Program-made: the position numbers and the translations under genes
Assembly (NCBI GenBank): GCA_003518745.1
Contig: DOYB01000088.1
Location: 1-9,157, forward strand
Direction of reading: 5' to 3'
Length of the DNA stretch: 9,157 bases
Source: Selenomonas sp.
GTDB lineage: Bacteria > Bacillota > Negativicutes > Selenomonadales > Selenomonadaceae
Notes under the pieces: model-generated
Told to the model about the DNA's origin: nothing
Databases searched by the model: none
Seen by the model: the letters and a program-made list of their open reading frames with translations, nothing else
Shown here: positions 1 to 6,753 of the stretch, one piece after another
How positions within the stretch are numbered: position 1 is the stretch's first letter
Layout of the letters: every line of letters starts with the position of its first letter

Positions 1-5
1 TAGAT

Positions 6-67
6 TTCGTGTAAGGGCGTAGCGACACGAAGTTAGTCCCTTTAGGGATGCAAAATACCGTTTTGCA
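6..67. repeat. Three consecutive short inverted repeats
   Basis: Three perfect inverted repeats lie in a row. TTCGTGT (6-12) pairs with ACACGAA (25-31); TCCC (37-40) pairs with GGGA (45-48) across a 4-base loop; TGCAAAA (49-55) pairs with TTTTGCA (61-67) across a 5-base loop. The second and third hairpins abut. No reading frame here looks like a gene: all three + frames carry stops in the first 100 bases. This could be an intergenic palindromic repeat element, the 3' untranslated end of an upstream gene, or part of a small structured RNA. The pairing is directly visible; the function is not. Confidence 0.6.
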
Positions 68-102
68 CGGAGTTTTAGGGGCTTGCGGACATGATGATGT
101 TT

Positions 103-130
103 GCCTGAAGGCATTCTGCAGGCTTTTTTT
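103..130 (+). terminator. Rho-independent terminator-like hairpin
   Basis: A hairpin with outer stem GCCTG (103-107) and CAGGC (119-123), continued inward past one mismatch by three more pairs, is followed at once by seven T (124-130). This is the classic intrinsic terminator form on the + strand. It most likely ends a transcript that enters from outside the window. Because it lies just upstream of a permease gene it could also act as an attenuator, but the promoter candidate lies after it, which favours a plain terminator. Confidence 0.6.
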
Positions 131-137
131 ATTTGTA

Positions 138-166
138 TTGAAGTGGCTATTATGATAAAATATAAC
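138..166 (+). promoter_or_regulatory. Candidate sigma-A promoter for the permease gene
   Basis: TTGAAG (138-143, four of six matches to the -35 consensus) is separated by 17 bases from TATAAC (161-166, five of six matches to the -10 consensus). Transcription would begin near 173, giving a very short leader before the GGAGG ribosome site at 179. It lies directly downstream of the terminator-like hairpin, where a promoter for the following genes is expected. The assignment is by pattern only; the region is AT-rich, so chance matches are possible. Confidence 0.4.
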
Positions 167-178
167 GGATTTCGGAAT

Positions 179-183
179 GGAGG
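179..183 (+). promoter_or_regulatory. RBS that sets the permease start
   Basis: GGAGG at 179-183 sits 8 bases before ATG 192 and overlaps the earlier in-frame ATG at 177. The 177 ATG has no comparable site at a proper distance upstream, so 192 is the better start. A third ATG at 188 is in another frame and soon ends. Confidence 0.7.
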
Positions 184-191
184 AAAGATGG

Positions 192-1412
192 ATGCGTCAG
201 GAGATTTTTGCAGGCATTGCCACGGGGTTGGCACTTGTGCCCGGCCTGATAGTAATCCCATCTATTTTGTCCAGGACCGGCATGGATTTTGCCGGAGCAT
301 ATACGGCATGCGTACTGACCTCAATTATCGGGACACTGCTATTGGCTCTCGCGGCTCGTATTCCTATGGCGGCTGTACCGCAGGTTTCTGTGGCGGGATG
401 GCTCTCATATGTGGTGGTGATATCCCACGGACATAGCTGGCAGGCCGTTTTAGGTGCCTCATTCCTCGCTGCGGTTCTTTGTCTGCTTCTTACCGTAGTT
501 TTTCGTGAGAAGGACTGGCGGTGCTTCATTCCGGAGCATTTGGGGAAGGTTCTGCCTTTGGGGCTGGGTCTCATGCTTGTATTGATAGGACTCAGACAGG
601 GTCACTTGCTTGTTCCTGCTACCACAGGGTTCTTCTCTGTTGGGGATTTAACGGATCCCGTTGCCTATCATTCACTGATGGGGATTCTGGTTACGGCAGC
701 CCTTTTCGTATGCAGGGTTCCCGGGGCAATGCTCTTGGGGATGCTTTTAGTGGCAGCCATCTCACTGGCGGAAGGGTTCTGGGTTTTGCCTGTCGCGCCA
801 TTTCTACAGCCTGAGCTGGAGAAAACAGCTTTTCAGCTTGATGTGGCAGGAGCCTTGGAATTGCCGGAGACTGTAATTTCACTGGCAATTCTGGGACTGG
901 TTCTTACCCAGGGAATCAGCCTGGGACTTGGCCATAGCGGAGACAGGAAACCGGCAGGACTTCTCTTTGGCACCAATGTGGTTGGCGCTTTTCTTGGCGC
1001 GTTCCCACTGGCTCCGGCCCCGGAGTCTGCCGTGGGTACAGGTGATGGGGGGCGTACGGGAAAAACAGCGCTGGCTGCCGCGGGTGTTATGGGGGTTCTT
1101 CTGTTCTGCGAGCCCTTCTTGGCGGCTTTGGCTTCATACGGCGCGATAACCGCGCCATCGTTGGTGATTTCAGGCTGTATGCTGGCAAGGCATATTGAGT
1201 TCATTGCCGGCGGGGAGACTTCAAGGCTTTTGAGCGCCTGTGCCCTTTGTGTGCTGATGCCCATTACCCAAAGTGTCGCTGTGGGGCTGGGGATGGGTGT
1301 AGTGCTTTATGTGTTCCTTACATTATGGGAGGGACAGTGGAAGCAGCTTCCAACGGGGATATGGATTATGGCGGCGATGTTTTTGCTGCTGTTTCTTCTG
1401 GAAGCGTTTTGA
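192..1412 (+). CDS. NCS2-family (AzgA-like) purine-type permease, divergent
   Basis: This is a 406-residue polytopic membrane protein resembling the AzgA/PbuG branch of NCS2 nucleobase permeases, which import adenine, guanine or hypoxanthine with protons. Visible family marks are the first-helix region ending in PSILSRTGM, the segment SWQAVLGASF, a C-terminal MPITQS segment, and PESAVGTGDGGRTG (from residue 277), which matches the family motif ESA-G-GGRTG and keeps its glutamate (E278). The TM8 segment, where AzgA proteins usually carry an acidic FDT-like motif, instead reads VLTQG (residues 237-241) and lacks the acid. At 406 residues it is slightly shorter than typical AzgA members (about 430-480). 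The start at 192 follows from GGAGG spacing; 177 is an in-frame alternative adding five residues. The glucosaminidase gene follows with no terminator. Family assignment is solid; substrate is inferred and uncertain given the TM8 change. Confidence 0.8.
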   Translation: MRQEIFAGIATGLALVPGLIVIPSILSRTGMDFAGAYTACVLTSIIGTLLLALAARIPMAAVPQVSVAGWLSYVVVISHGHSWQAVLGASFLAAVLCLLLTVVFREKDWRCFIPEHLGKVLPLGLGLMLVLIGLRQGHLLVPATTGFFSVGDLTDPVAYHSLMGILVTAALFVCRVPGAMLLGMLLVAAISLAEGFWVLPVAPFLQPELEKTAFQLDVAGALELPETVISLAILGLVLTQGISLGLGHSGDRKPAGLLFGTNVVGAFLGAFPLAPAPESAVGTGDGGRTGKTALAAAGVMGVLLFCEPFLAALASYGAITAPSLVISGCMLARHIEFIAGGETSRLLSACALCVLMPITQSVAVGLGMGVVLYVFLTLWEGQWKQLPTGIWIMAAMFLLLFLLEAF

Positions 1413-1448
1413 GTTTTAGGTGTTTTTGAAAATAGGAGAGTGATTTGG

Positions 1449-2288
1449 ATGTATTTATCGTGTATAAGTCCCAAGAGGAAATTGATAGCTTTAGCTTTGG
1501 TTGGTGCGTTTGCATTTTCCATTCCAATTACGGGGGAGGCACACCGTAAGCATGATCCAAAAGTGGAATCGAAAGTGGAAACGCAGCAACATAAGAACGC
1601 GGGCAATGCAGTGAATGTTACGAAGAAGGAGAAAACGCAGCTCCCGGAAATAGGCAAGACTGAAAGCTTTGAAGACAGGATAAATGCGATACTTCATCCG
1701 CAGCTGCCTTCCATTGCCGAAAAGCCTGTCATGGCTCCCACCATGGTTCCGGCGGTTAATGTTCCCATGACAGTTTCAACGGATGATAGTTCCATTATTG
1801 GAACTCCCATGGCAAGCCAACAGCAGTGTGTGAATTACCTTTTGAGCGTAAACCCACATCCCTCCATATCGGTTTCTCCGGAGCAACTTGTGGCTTACTA
1901 TTATGAAGAAGGCATGAGGGAGGGTATACGCCCGGATGTGGCCTTTGCCCAGGCTCTGAAGGAAACGGGATTCTTCCGCTACGGCGGTACTGTGACTCCG
2001 GATCAGAACAACTATTGCGGTCTGGGAACTACGAGCGCTGAGGTGAAGGGCGCATACTTCCCATCCTCTCAGCTGGGGGTTCGTGCCCATATCCAGCATC
2101 TTCTGGCATACGCTTCAACCAGAACTCCGTCGGAAGGGGTTGTGGATCCCCGTTATGAGCTGGTACGTGGGGTGTATGGATCAAATACCCTTGGGAATTG
2201 GGAGGATTTGAACGGACGCTGGGCTGTGCCGGGATATTCCTACGGGCAGAGCATACTGTCCATGTTTAAGGCTATACTGCAGTCATAA
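1449..2288 (+). CDS. Secreted glucosaminidase-domain peptidoglycan hydrolase
   Basis: This 279-residue protein has a typical signal peptide: basic PKRK near residues 8-11, a hydrophobic run at about 12-28, and a likely cut after GEA (residue 31). A charged, then proline-rich low-complexity spacer (about 32-115) leads to a C-terminal glucosaminidase domain (PF01832 type, about 116-279). The domain shows the catalytic-glutamate motif ALKETGFF (Glu172), followed by NNYCGLG, the LGVRAHIQHL segment and a WEDLNGRWAVPG block, as in clostridial glucosaminidase proteins. It should cleave the N-acetylglucosaminyl bond of peptidoglycan outside the membrane. No wall-binding repeats or anchor are visible. 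ATG 1449 is chosen because AGGAG (1434-1438) lies 10 bases before it; an in-frame GTG at 1440 is too close to that site. It starts 36 bases after the permease stop, with no terminator between, so co-transcription is likely. Confidence 0.85.
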   Translation: MYLSCISPKRKLIALALVGAFAFSIPITGEAHRKHDPKVESKVETQQHKNAGNAVNVTKKEKTQLPEIGKTESFEDRINAILHPQLPSIAEKPVMAPTMVPAVNVPMTVSTDDSSIIGTPMASQQQCVNYLLSVNPHPSISVSPEQLVAYYYEEGMREGIRPDVAFAQALKETGFFRYGGTVTPDQNNYCGLGTTSAEVKGAYFPSSQLGVRAHIQHLLAYASTRTPSEGVVDPRYELVRGVYGSNTLGNWEDLNGRWAVPGYSYGQSILSMFKAILQS

Positions 2289-2322
2289 TACTGTTAAAAG
2301 AAGTGCAGAAGGGATGTAACGA

Positions 2323-3945
2323 ATGATAACGACAAGTGGACTGGCGCTTCAGTTCGGTAAGAGGGTTTTGTTCAAGGATGTTAATTTGAAGTTTACCCCC
2401 GGTAATTGCTACGGCATAATAGGGGCAAACGGCGCGGGCAAATCTACACTGCTCAAGCTTTTGGCGGGGGAATTGGAGCCCACTAAGGGCAGCATTGAGT
2501 TGACACCCGGCGAGCGGATCGCGGTTTTGAAGCAGGATCACTATGCCTACGACGAGTATGAGGTTTTGCGTGTGGTTTTGATGGGACACGCGAGACTGGT
2601 GGAGATTATGGATGAGAAGGAGGCACTTTATGCCAAGCCGGACTTTTCTGAGGCTGACGGCATGAAGGTTTCTGAGCTGGAGACGGAGTTCGCGGAGCTG
2701 AACGGTTGGGAGGCTGAGTCGGAGGCGGCCCGCCTGCTCAATGGTTTGGGAATCACTGAGGACAAGCACAGCCTTCCCATGCTTGAGCTTACGCCGCAGG
2801 AAAAGGTGCGGGTGCTTTTGGCACAGTCCCTTTTCGGAAGTCCGGATATCCTGCTTCTGGACGAGCCTACCAATCATCTGGATATAGAGTCCATAAACTG
2901 GCTGGAGAATTTTCTGGCGGATTTCCCCAATACTGTCATTGTTGTATCCCATGACCGTCATTTCCTGAATCAGGTCTGCACCTATATATGCGACGTGGAT
3001 TTCGGAAGCATACAGCTCTATGCGGGCAACTACGACTTCTGGTACCAGTCCAGCCAGCTTGCTCTTCAGATGGCAAAGGATGCCAATAAGAAGAAGGAAG
3101 AGAAAATCAAGGAACTGCAGACCTTTATTGCCAGGTTCGCGGCCAACGCGGCGAAATCCAAGCAGGCAACCTCCCGTAAGAAGCTCCTTGAAAAAATCAC
3201 GCTGGACGATATCAAGCCATCAAATCGCCGCTATCCGTATATCGCGTTTTCTCCTGAGCGTGAGGCAGGAGATCAGCTCCTTATGGTCGAAAATATATCA
3301 AAGACGATTGATGGGGAGGCGGTGCTTAAGAATGTCAGCTTCACCCTGAAGAAGGGGGACAAGGTGGCCTTTGTGGGGCCTAATGCCCTTGGGAAGACCA
3401 TGCTCTTCAAAATCCTTATGGGAGAAGAGGAAGCGGATGAGGGAAGCTTCAAGTGGGGAGTCACCACGTCCCAGTCCTATATGCCCTCAGACAACGCCTC
3501 ATACTTTGATGGCTGCGATCTGAATCTGGTGGATTGGCTTAGGCAGTTCTCAAAGGACCCTGATGAAACCTTTGTCAGGGGATTCCTTGGGCGCATGCTG
3601 TTTTCGGGTGAGGAAAGCCAGAAGAAAGCCGGAGTCCTTTCCGGCGGTGAGAGGGTCCGCTGCATGCTTTCAAAGATGATGCTGTCGGAGGCCAATGTGC
3701 TGCTTTTGGACGAACCAACCAACCATTTGGATTTGGAGTCAATTACAGCTCTTAACAACGGCCTTATGGCTTTCAATGGGACAGTGCTTTTCGTTTCCCA
3801 CGATCATGAGTTTGTTCAGACCGTCGCGAACCGCATAATAGATATTACGCCTGACGGAGTTGTGGATAGGGTTTCAACCTATGACGACTTTTTGGCAAAT
3901 GAGACGGTCAAGCAGCAGCTGGCAGAGAAGTATAAAGTAAAATAA
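2323..3945 (+). CDS. ABC-F family ATPase, YbiT-like
   Basis: This 540-residue soluble protein has two ABC ATPase domains and no membrane segments, as in ABC-F translation factors that act on the ribosome. Domain 1 has Walker A GANGAGKS (34-41), a degenerate signature LTPQE (156-160), Walker B LLLDEP (177-182) and His210. A charged linker (about 250-300, with KSKQATSRKK) precedes domain 2, which has Walker A GPNALGKT (352-359), signature LSGGE (439-443), Walker B with Glu464 and His493. Order, linker sequence and length fit the YbiT subgroup, whose E. coli member as I recall also has a non-standard first signature. Both catalytic glutamates and switch histidines are intact. The start is supported by AAGGG about 9 bases upstream. 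YbiT-type proteins are thought to adjust ribosome function rather than transport; antibiotic resistance cannot be inferred here. Confidence 0.9.
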   Translation: MITTSGLALQFGKRVLFKDVNLKFTPGNCYGIIGANGAGKSTLLKLLAGELEPTKGSIELTPGERIAVLKQDHYAYDEYEVLRVVLMGHARLVEIMDEKEALYAKPDFSEADGMKVSELETEFAELNGWEAESEAARLLNGLGITEDKHSLPMLELTPQEKVRVLLAQSLFGSPDILLLDEPTNHLDIESINWLENFLADFPNTVIVVSHDRHFLNQVCTYICDVDFGSIQLYAGNYDFWYQSSQLALQMAKDANKKKEEKIKELQTFIARFAANAAKSKQATSRKKLLEKITLDDIKPSNRRYPYIAFSPEREAGDQLLMVENISKTIDGEAVLKNVSFTLKKGDKVAFVGPNALGKTMLFKILMGEEEADEGSFKWGVTTSQSYMPSDNASYFDGCDLNLVDWLRQFSKDPDETFVRGFLGRMLFSGEESQKKAGVLSGGERVRCMLSKMMLSEANVLLLDEPTNHLDLESITALNNGLMAFNGTVLFVSHDHEFVQTVANRIIDITPDGVVDRVSTYDDFLANETVKQQLAEKYKVK

Positions 3946-3984
3946 AATGGGCAGCTTACTTTAAGATTAAGATGGGATAATGCC

Positions 3985-5595
3985 ATGTTTGAAAAAGTTC
4001 TGCAGGAAGTCAGCATAAAAACTTCAGATTCCGGGTCCGCTGGACGCTTGCGGGAAATGGTGAATGTGCTTCGAAAGCACGATATCGTCCGTGGCATGAC
4101 ACCGGAAAAGATAAGACAGATACTTGAGGATTTGGGCCCCACCTTCGTCAAGCTCGGACAGGTAATGAGCATGAGGCCGGACTTCCTGCCCCAGGAATAC
4201 TGCGATGAGCTTATAAAACTTCAGACCGAGGCGATGCCTCTGCCCTTTGAGACTATAGTTGGGGTAATAGAGAAGGAGTACAACTGCCGGTGGGATAAGA
4301 TTTTCTCATCCATCGACAGGGATGTGCTGGGGTCGGCCTCCATAGCCCAGGTGCATCGCGCCGTACTGGTATCCGGTGAAAAGGTGGTGGCGAAGGTTCA
4401 GCGTCCGGGCATCTATGATGTCATGGCGGAGGACATCGTGCTGCTGAAGCGGGCCGCGACACTGCTGAAAGTTCTCAGCCGCTCTCAGGATGTGGTGGAC
4501 TTCGGAATGATACTTGACGAGATGTGGAGTATAGCCAAGCAGGAGATGGATTTTCTCATTGAGGCTGACCACATCGATGAATTCCGTCATTTGAACCATG
4601 ACGTGGAATATGTTTCATGTCCCGTAGTCCATCGTAATCTGACTACTCAGCGCATACTTGTCATGGAATATATTGAAGGGGTGCCCATTGATGATTTCAA
4701 GGCGCTTCAGGCAATGGGGTTCGATCTGGAAAGGATAGGGCGCCGGCTGGGCGAGAACTATGTGAAGCAGATCATAGAGGATGGATACTTCCATGCCGAC
4801 CCGCATCCCGGAAATATATGGATCCGAAACGGCAGGATTGTATGGCTTGACCTTGGCATGATGGGAAGGCTTTCCAACCGGGACAGGACTGCCATCAGGA
4901 AGGCTGTCATAGCCTTGGCGCACCATGATACCTTTGAAATGAAGACAGCGGTACTGGCTCTCGGTGTTCCAAAGGGGAAGATCAACCATACGGCATTGTA
5001 TCAGGACATTGACAGTCTTATGTCCCAGTACAGCAGTCTGGATTTTTCATCTCTTAAAATGGGTGTCCTGACACACCAGATAATGAATATACTCAGGGTT
5101 CATCACATTTCTTGTCCCCAGGGGCTCAGCATGTTTGCCCGTGGGGTTCTGACCGTTGAGGGTGTCATGCGCATGTGCTGCCCGAAGGTCAGCTTCGTGG
5201 AGATTTTTGCCAAGAGCCTGTCCTTTGATTTCAAGCGGAATTTTCATTGGCGGGAAGAGATGGAAAAGGCGAAGCGTGAGGGATATATCCTGCTTCGCAA
5301 GTCTATGCAGCTTCCTGAGCAGATATCCGATATCATCAAGATGACCATGAGCGGACAGACGAAGGTGAATCTGGATGTTACGGGCTCGGAGGAGCCGTTG
5401 CGTCAGATGGACAAGATGATAAACAAGCTTATCCTTGCCCTGCTCTGCGCCGCGCTTCTTCTGGGTTCCAGTACAATTTGCACTACAAATATGACCCCCA
5501 AGATAATGGAGATTCCTTTCTTGGGTTTTTTGGGTTATATGGCAGCCTTGATACTCAGTTTGAGACTGATCTGGGATGTTCATAAACGAAAGTGA
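3985..5595 (+). CDS. aarF: AarF/UbiB-family atypical kinase
   Basis: This 536-residue protein belongs to the ABC1/UbiB/ADCK family of atypical kinases. It carries the family KxGQ motif (Lys56-Leu-Gly-Gln59), the Ala-rich loop as GSASIAQVH (116-124), the nucleotide lysine in VVAKVQRP (Lys137), the catalytic loop HADPHPGN (270-277), and the metal aspartate as DLG (289-291) rather than the common DFG. Two C-terminal hydrophobic helices (about 479-500 and 511-531) anchor it in the membrane, ending in basic residues. Members support ubiquinone synthesis or lipid homeostasis in other organisms; in a Firmicute without ubiquinone the substrate is unknown, and a role with menaquinone or lipids is only inference. 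The RBS (TGGGA at 3973-3977) is weak. The stop is three bases before aroH, so translational coupling is likely. Confidence 0.88.
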   Translation: MFEKVLQEVSIKTSDSGSAGRLREMVNVLRKHDIVRGMTPEKIRQILEDLGPTFVKLGQVMSMRPDFLPQEYCDELIKLQTEAMPLPFETIVGVIEKEYNCRWDKIFSSIDRDVLGSASIAQVHRAVLVSGEKVVAKVQRPGIYDVMAEDIVLLKRAATLLKVLSRSQDVVDFGMILDEMWSIAKQEMDFLIEADHIDEFRHLNHDVEYVSCPVVHRNLTTQRILVMEYIEGVPIDDFKALQAMGFDLERIGRRLGENYVKQIIEDGYFHADPHPGNIWIRNGRIVWLDLGMMGRLSNRDRTAIRKAVIALAHHDTFEMKTAVLALGVPKGKINHTALYQDIDSLMSQYSSLDFSSLKMGVLTHQIMNILRVHHISCPQGLSMFARGVLTVEGVMRMCCPKVSFVEIFAKSLSFDFKRNFHWREEMEKAKREGYILLRKSMQLPEQISDIIKMTMSGQTKVNLDVTGSEEPLRQMDKMINKLILALLCAALLLGSSTICTTNMTPKIMEIPFLGFLGYMAALILSLRLIWDVHKRK

Positions 5596-5598
5596 GGG

Positions 5599-5967
5599 AT
5601 GGACGTGCGCGGAGTGCGTGGGGCTATCACAGTTGAGAAAAATGATAAGGAGGTCATATGGAAGGCCGGGCGAAGGCTTATAGAGGCTATGCTTGAGGCT
5701 AACGATATAAAAACGGAGGACATAGGGGCGGCATTTTTCACCATGACCGAGGATTTGACGGCGGCCTTTCCCACAACGGGAGCAAGAGCTATTCCGGGAT
5801 TTGAGCTAGTTCCCCTTTTCGATGCCAGACAGCCCGCGGTGGAGGACAGTCTCCCCATGTGTATTCGAGCGCTTCTTCTCGTAGATACTGAAAATAAACA
5901 GGGTGAAATACACCACATCTATCTTGGAGATGCAGAAAAATTGCGCCCTGATTTGCTAAGAGGGTGA
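5599..5967 (+). CDS. aroH: Monofunctional chorismate mutase, AroH class
   Basis: This 122-residue enzyme converts chorismate to prephenate for phenylalanine and tyrosine synthesis. It is the trimeric AroH fold (B. subtilis type), not the helical AroQ type. Residue numbers match B. subtilis AroH: Arg7 in RGVRGAITVE, Phe57, Arg63, Cys88, the key Arg90 in CIR, and Tyr108 in HHIYL; the C-terminal LRPDL is also conserved. At the two remaining active-site positions it has Asp75 and Gln78 in place of Cys75 and Glu78. ATG 5599 gives exact length agreement with the family, though its GAGGG abuts the start; GTG 5605, six bases after GAGGG, is a possible alternative. It follows aarF by three bases, suggesting coupling, and its own end overlaps the RBS of the next gene. 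Identity is firm; activity is likely but the charge swap deserves testing. Confidence 0.92.
   Translation: MDVRGVRGAITVEKNDKEVIWKAGRRLIEAMLEANDIKTEDIGAAFFTMTEDLTAAFPTTGARAIPGFELVPLFDARQPAVEDSLPMCIRALLLVDTENKQGEIHHIYLGDAEKLRPDLLRG
5959..5964 (+). promoter_or_regulatory. RBS for a TTG start
   Basis: AGAGGG (5959-5964) lies inside the last codons of aroH and 8 bases before TTG 5973. An in-frame TGA at 5970-5972 stands directly before that TTG, so no earlier start is possible and no nearby in-frame ATG exists. The site therefore fixes TTG as the start of the pilin-like gene. Confidence 0.7.
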
Positions 5968-5972
5968 TTTGA

Positions 5973-6737
5973 TTGAAGCTGTCAAAGATATTCGGACAGA
6001 AGGGGCGAGGTGTTGCGGAATATGCCCTGATTATTGCCTTTGTGCTGGGCTTGGGATTCATCTTGAGCAGTGTCGGCATTAAGGATAGTATCAAGGGAGT
6101 GTTTGCTCAAGCGGTAGCATATCTCAAGGGTGGAGCCTATGCCAGTGCTTTGGCGACGTATGGACAGATATCAAATACGGAATTAAAGAATGTGGAAAAT
6201 GGTGACCGTCTTTCTCTTGACAGGGAGGCTCTTACAAATCTCGGAAAGAAGTTTCTGGGAATGCAAAAGTCGGATTTGAAGAAGCTGTTGAATAATCCCA
6301 GTGACAAAAACCTTGCAGGCGGCCAGGGAGCAAGTAATCCCTTCGGAGTGATATTGCTCGATTATGAGGTGGGAAGCACCGGAGATGACGGAAAGGGCGT
6401 AACTACGAAGCTGAGATATAACGGCGGGAGCTTTAATTCGGAGGATGTATTGGAATGGATGAAGGGCAATTACGCGCCTGATGGCAGTCATACATACAAT
6501 AAAGACCATTCTACGTCCGGACGCTATTTTTTCTCGAATGATACGATAGACAAATCCGGAGCCGTGAATGGTACGACTCCGGAAGGAACCCATACGGCAA
6601 CCGTCAGGGGCAGGTTTGCTTTTGACAGTGAAGGCCGTGTGTCGGCAGTAACCCTTACCATGACACGCAGCATCAATTCGGGCGGCTGGCAGAGGGATGT
6701 CTGTGATGGCCTTGAGAATATTACTGTAAACAGATAA
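5973..6737 (+). CDS. Flp-pilin-like protein with large C-terminal domain
   Basis: The 254-residue product begins with a short basic leader (MKLSKIFGQKG) followed by RGVAEYALIIAFVLGLGFIL, a class III prepilin pattern. Cutting after Gly11 would place Glu16 at mature position +5, followed by Tyr, as in Flp/type IVb pilins. One hydrophobic helix (about 14-33) is followed by an amphipathic stretch and then about 190 polar, Gly/Asn/Thr-rich residues that I do not recognise. Typical Flp pilins are only about 50-60 residues when mature, so this is far larger, more like a pseudopilin or a tethered surface protein. The start is TTG, set by AGAGGG upstream. It sits 5 bases after aroH and 16 before glnA. 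No prepilin peptidase, secretion ATPase or other tad/pil gene is in the window. Export and processing are inferred from the N terminus; function is unknown. Confidence 0.72.
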   Translation: MKLSKIFGQKGRGVAEYALIIAFVLGLGFILSSVGIKDSIKGVFAQAVAYLKGGAYASALATYGQISNTELKNVENGDRLSLDREALTNLGKKFLGMQKSDLKKLLNNPSDKNLAGGQGASNPFGVILLDYEVGSTGDDGKGVTTKLRYNGGSFNSEDVLEWMKGNYAPDGSHTYNKDHSTSGRYFFSNDTIDKSGAVNGTTPEGTHTATVRGRFAFDSEGRVSAVTLTMTRSINSGGWQRDVCDGLENITVNR

Positions 6738-6739
6738 AG

Positions 6740-6744
6740 AAAGG
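6740..6744 (+). promoter_or_regulatory. RBS that favours the second glnA ATG
   Basis: AAAGG (6740-6744) lies 9 bases before ATG 6754 but only 3 before the in-frame ATG at 6748. Standard spacing favours 6754, shortening the product by two residues. Confidence 0.5.
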
Positions 6745-6753
6745 TAGATGAGC

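Noticed and set aside
1..190. Purine riboswitch upstream of the purine-type permease
   Set aside because: I looked for the conserved purine aptamer loops and core (TATAA...GTTTCTACC style) and did not find them. The candidate promoter also lies downstream of the hairpin.
101..436. 111-codon + strand frame starting TTG at 101
   Set aside because: It begins inside the terminator-like hairpin and overlaps the permease in another frame; its sequence is Cys/Gly-rich and unlike a known protein.
1440..1442. GTG at 1440 as start of the glucosaminidase
   Set aside because: It is one base from the AGGAG site, too close for initiation; ATG 1449 has normal spacing and gives a standard signal peptide.
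2272..2961. 229-codon open frame on the minus strand
   Set aside because: It lies opposite the ABC-F gene, whose motifs are unmistakable, and shows no recognisable domain; it is a shadow frame.
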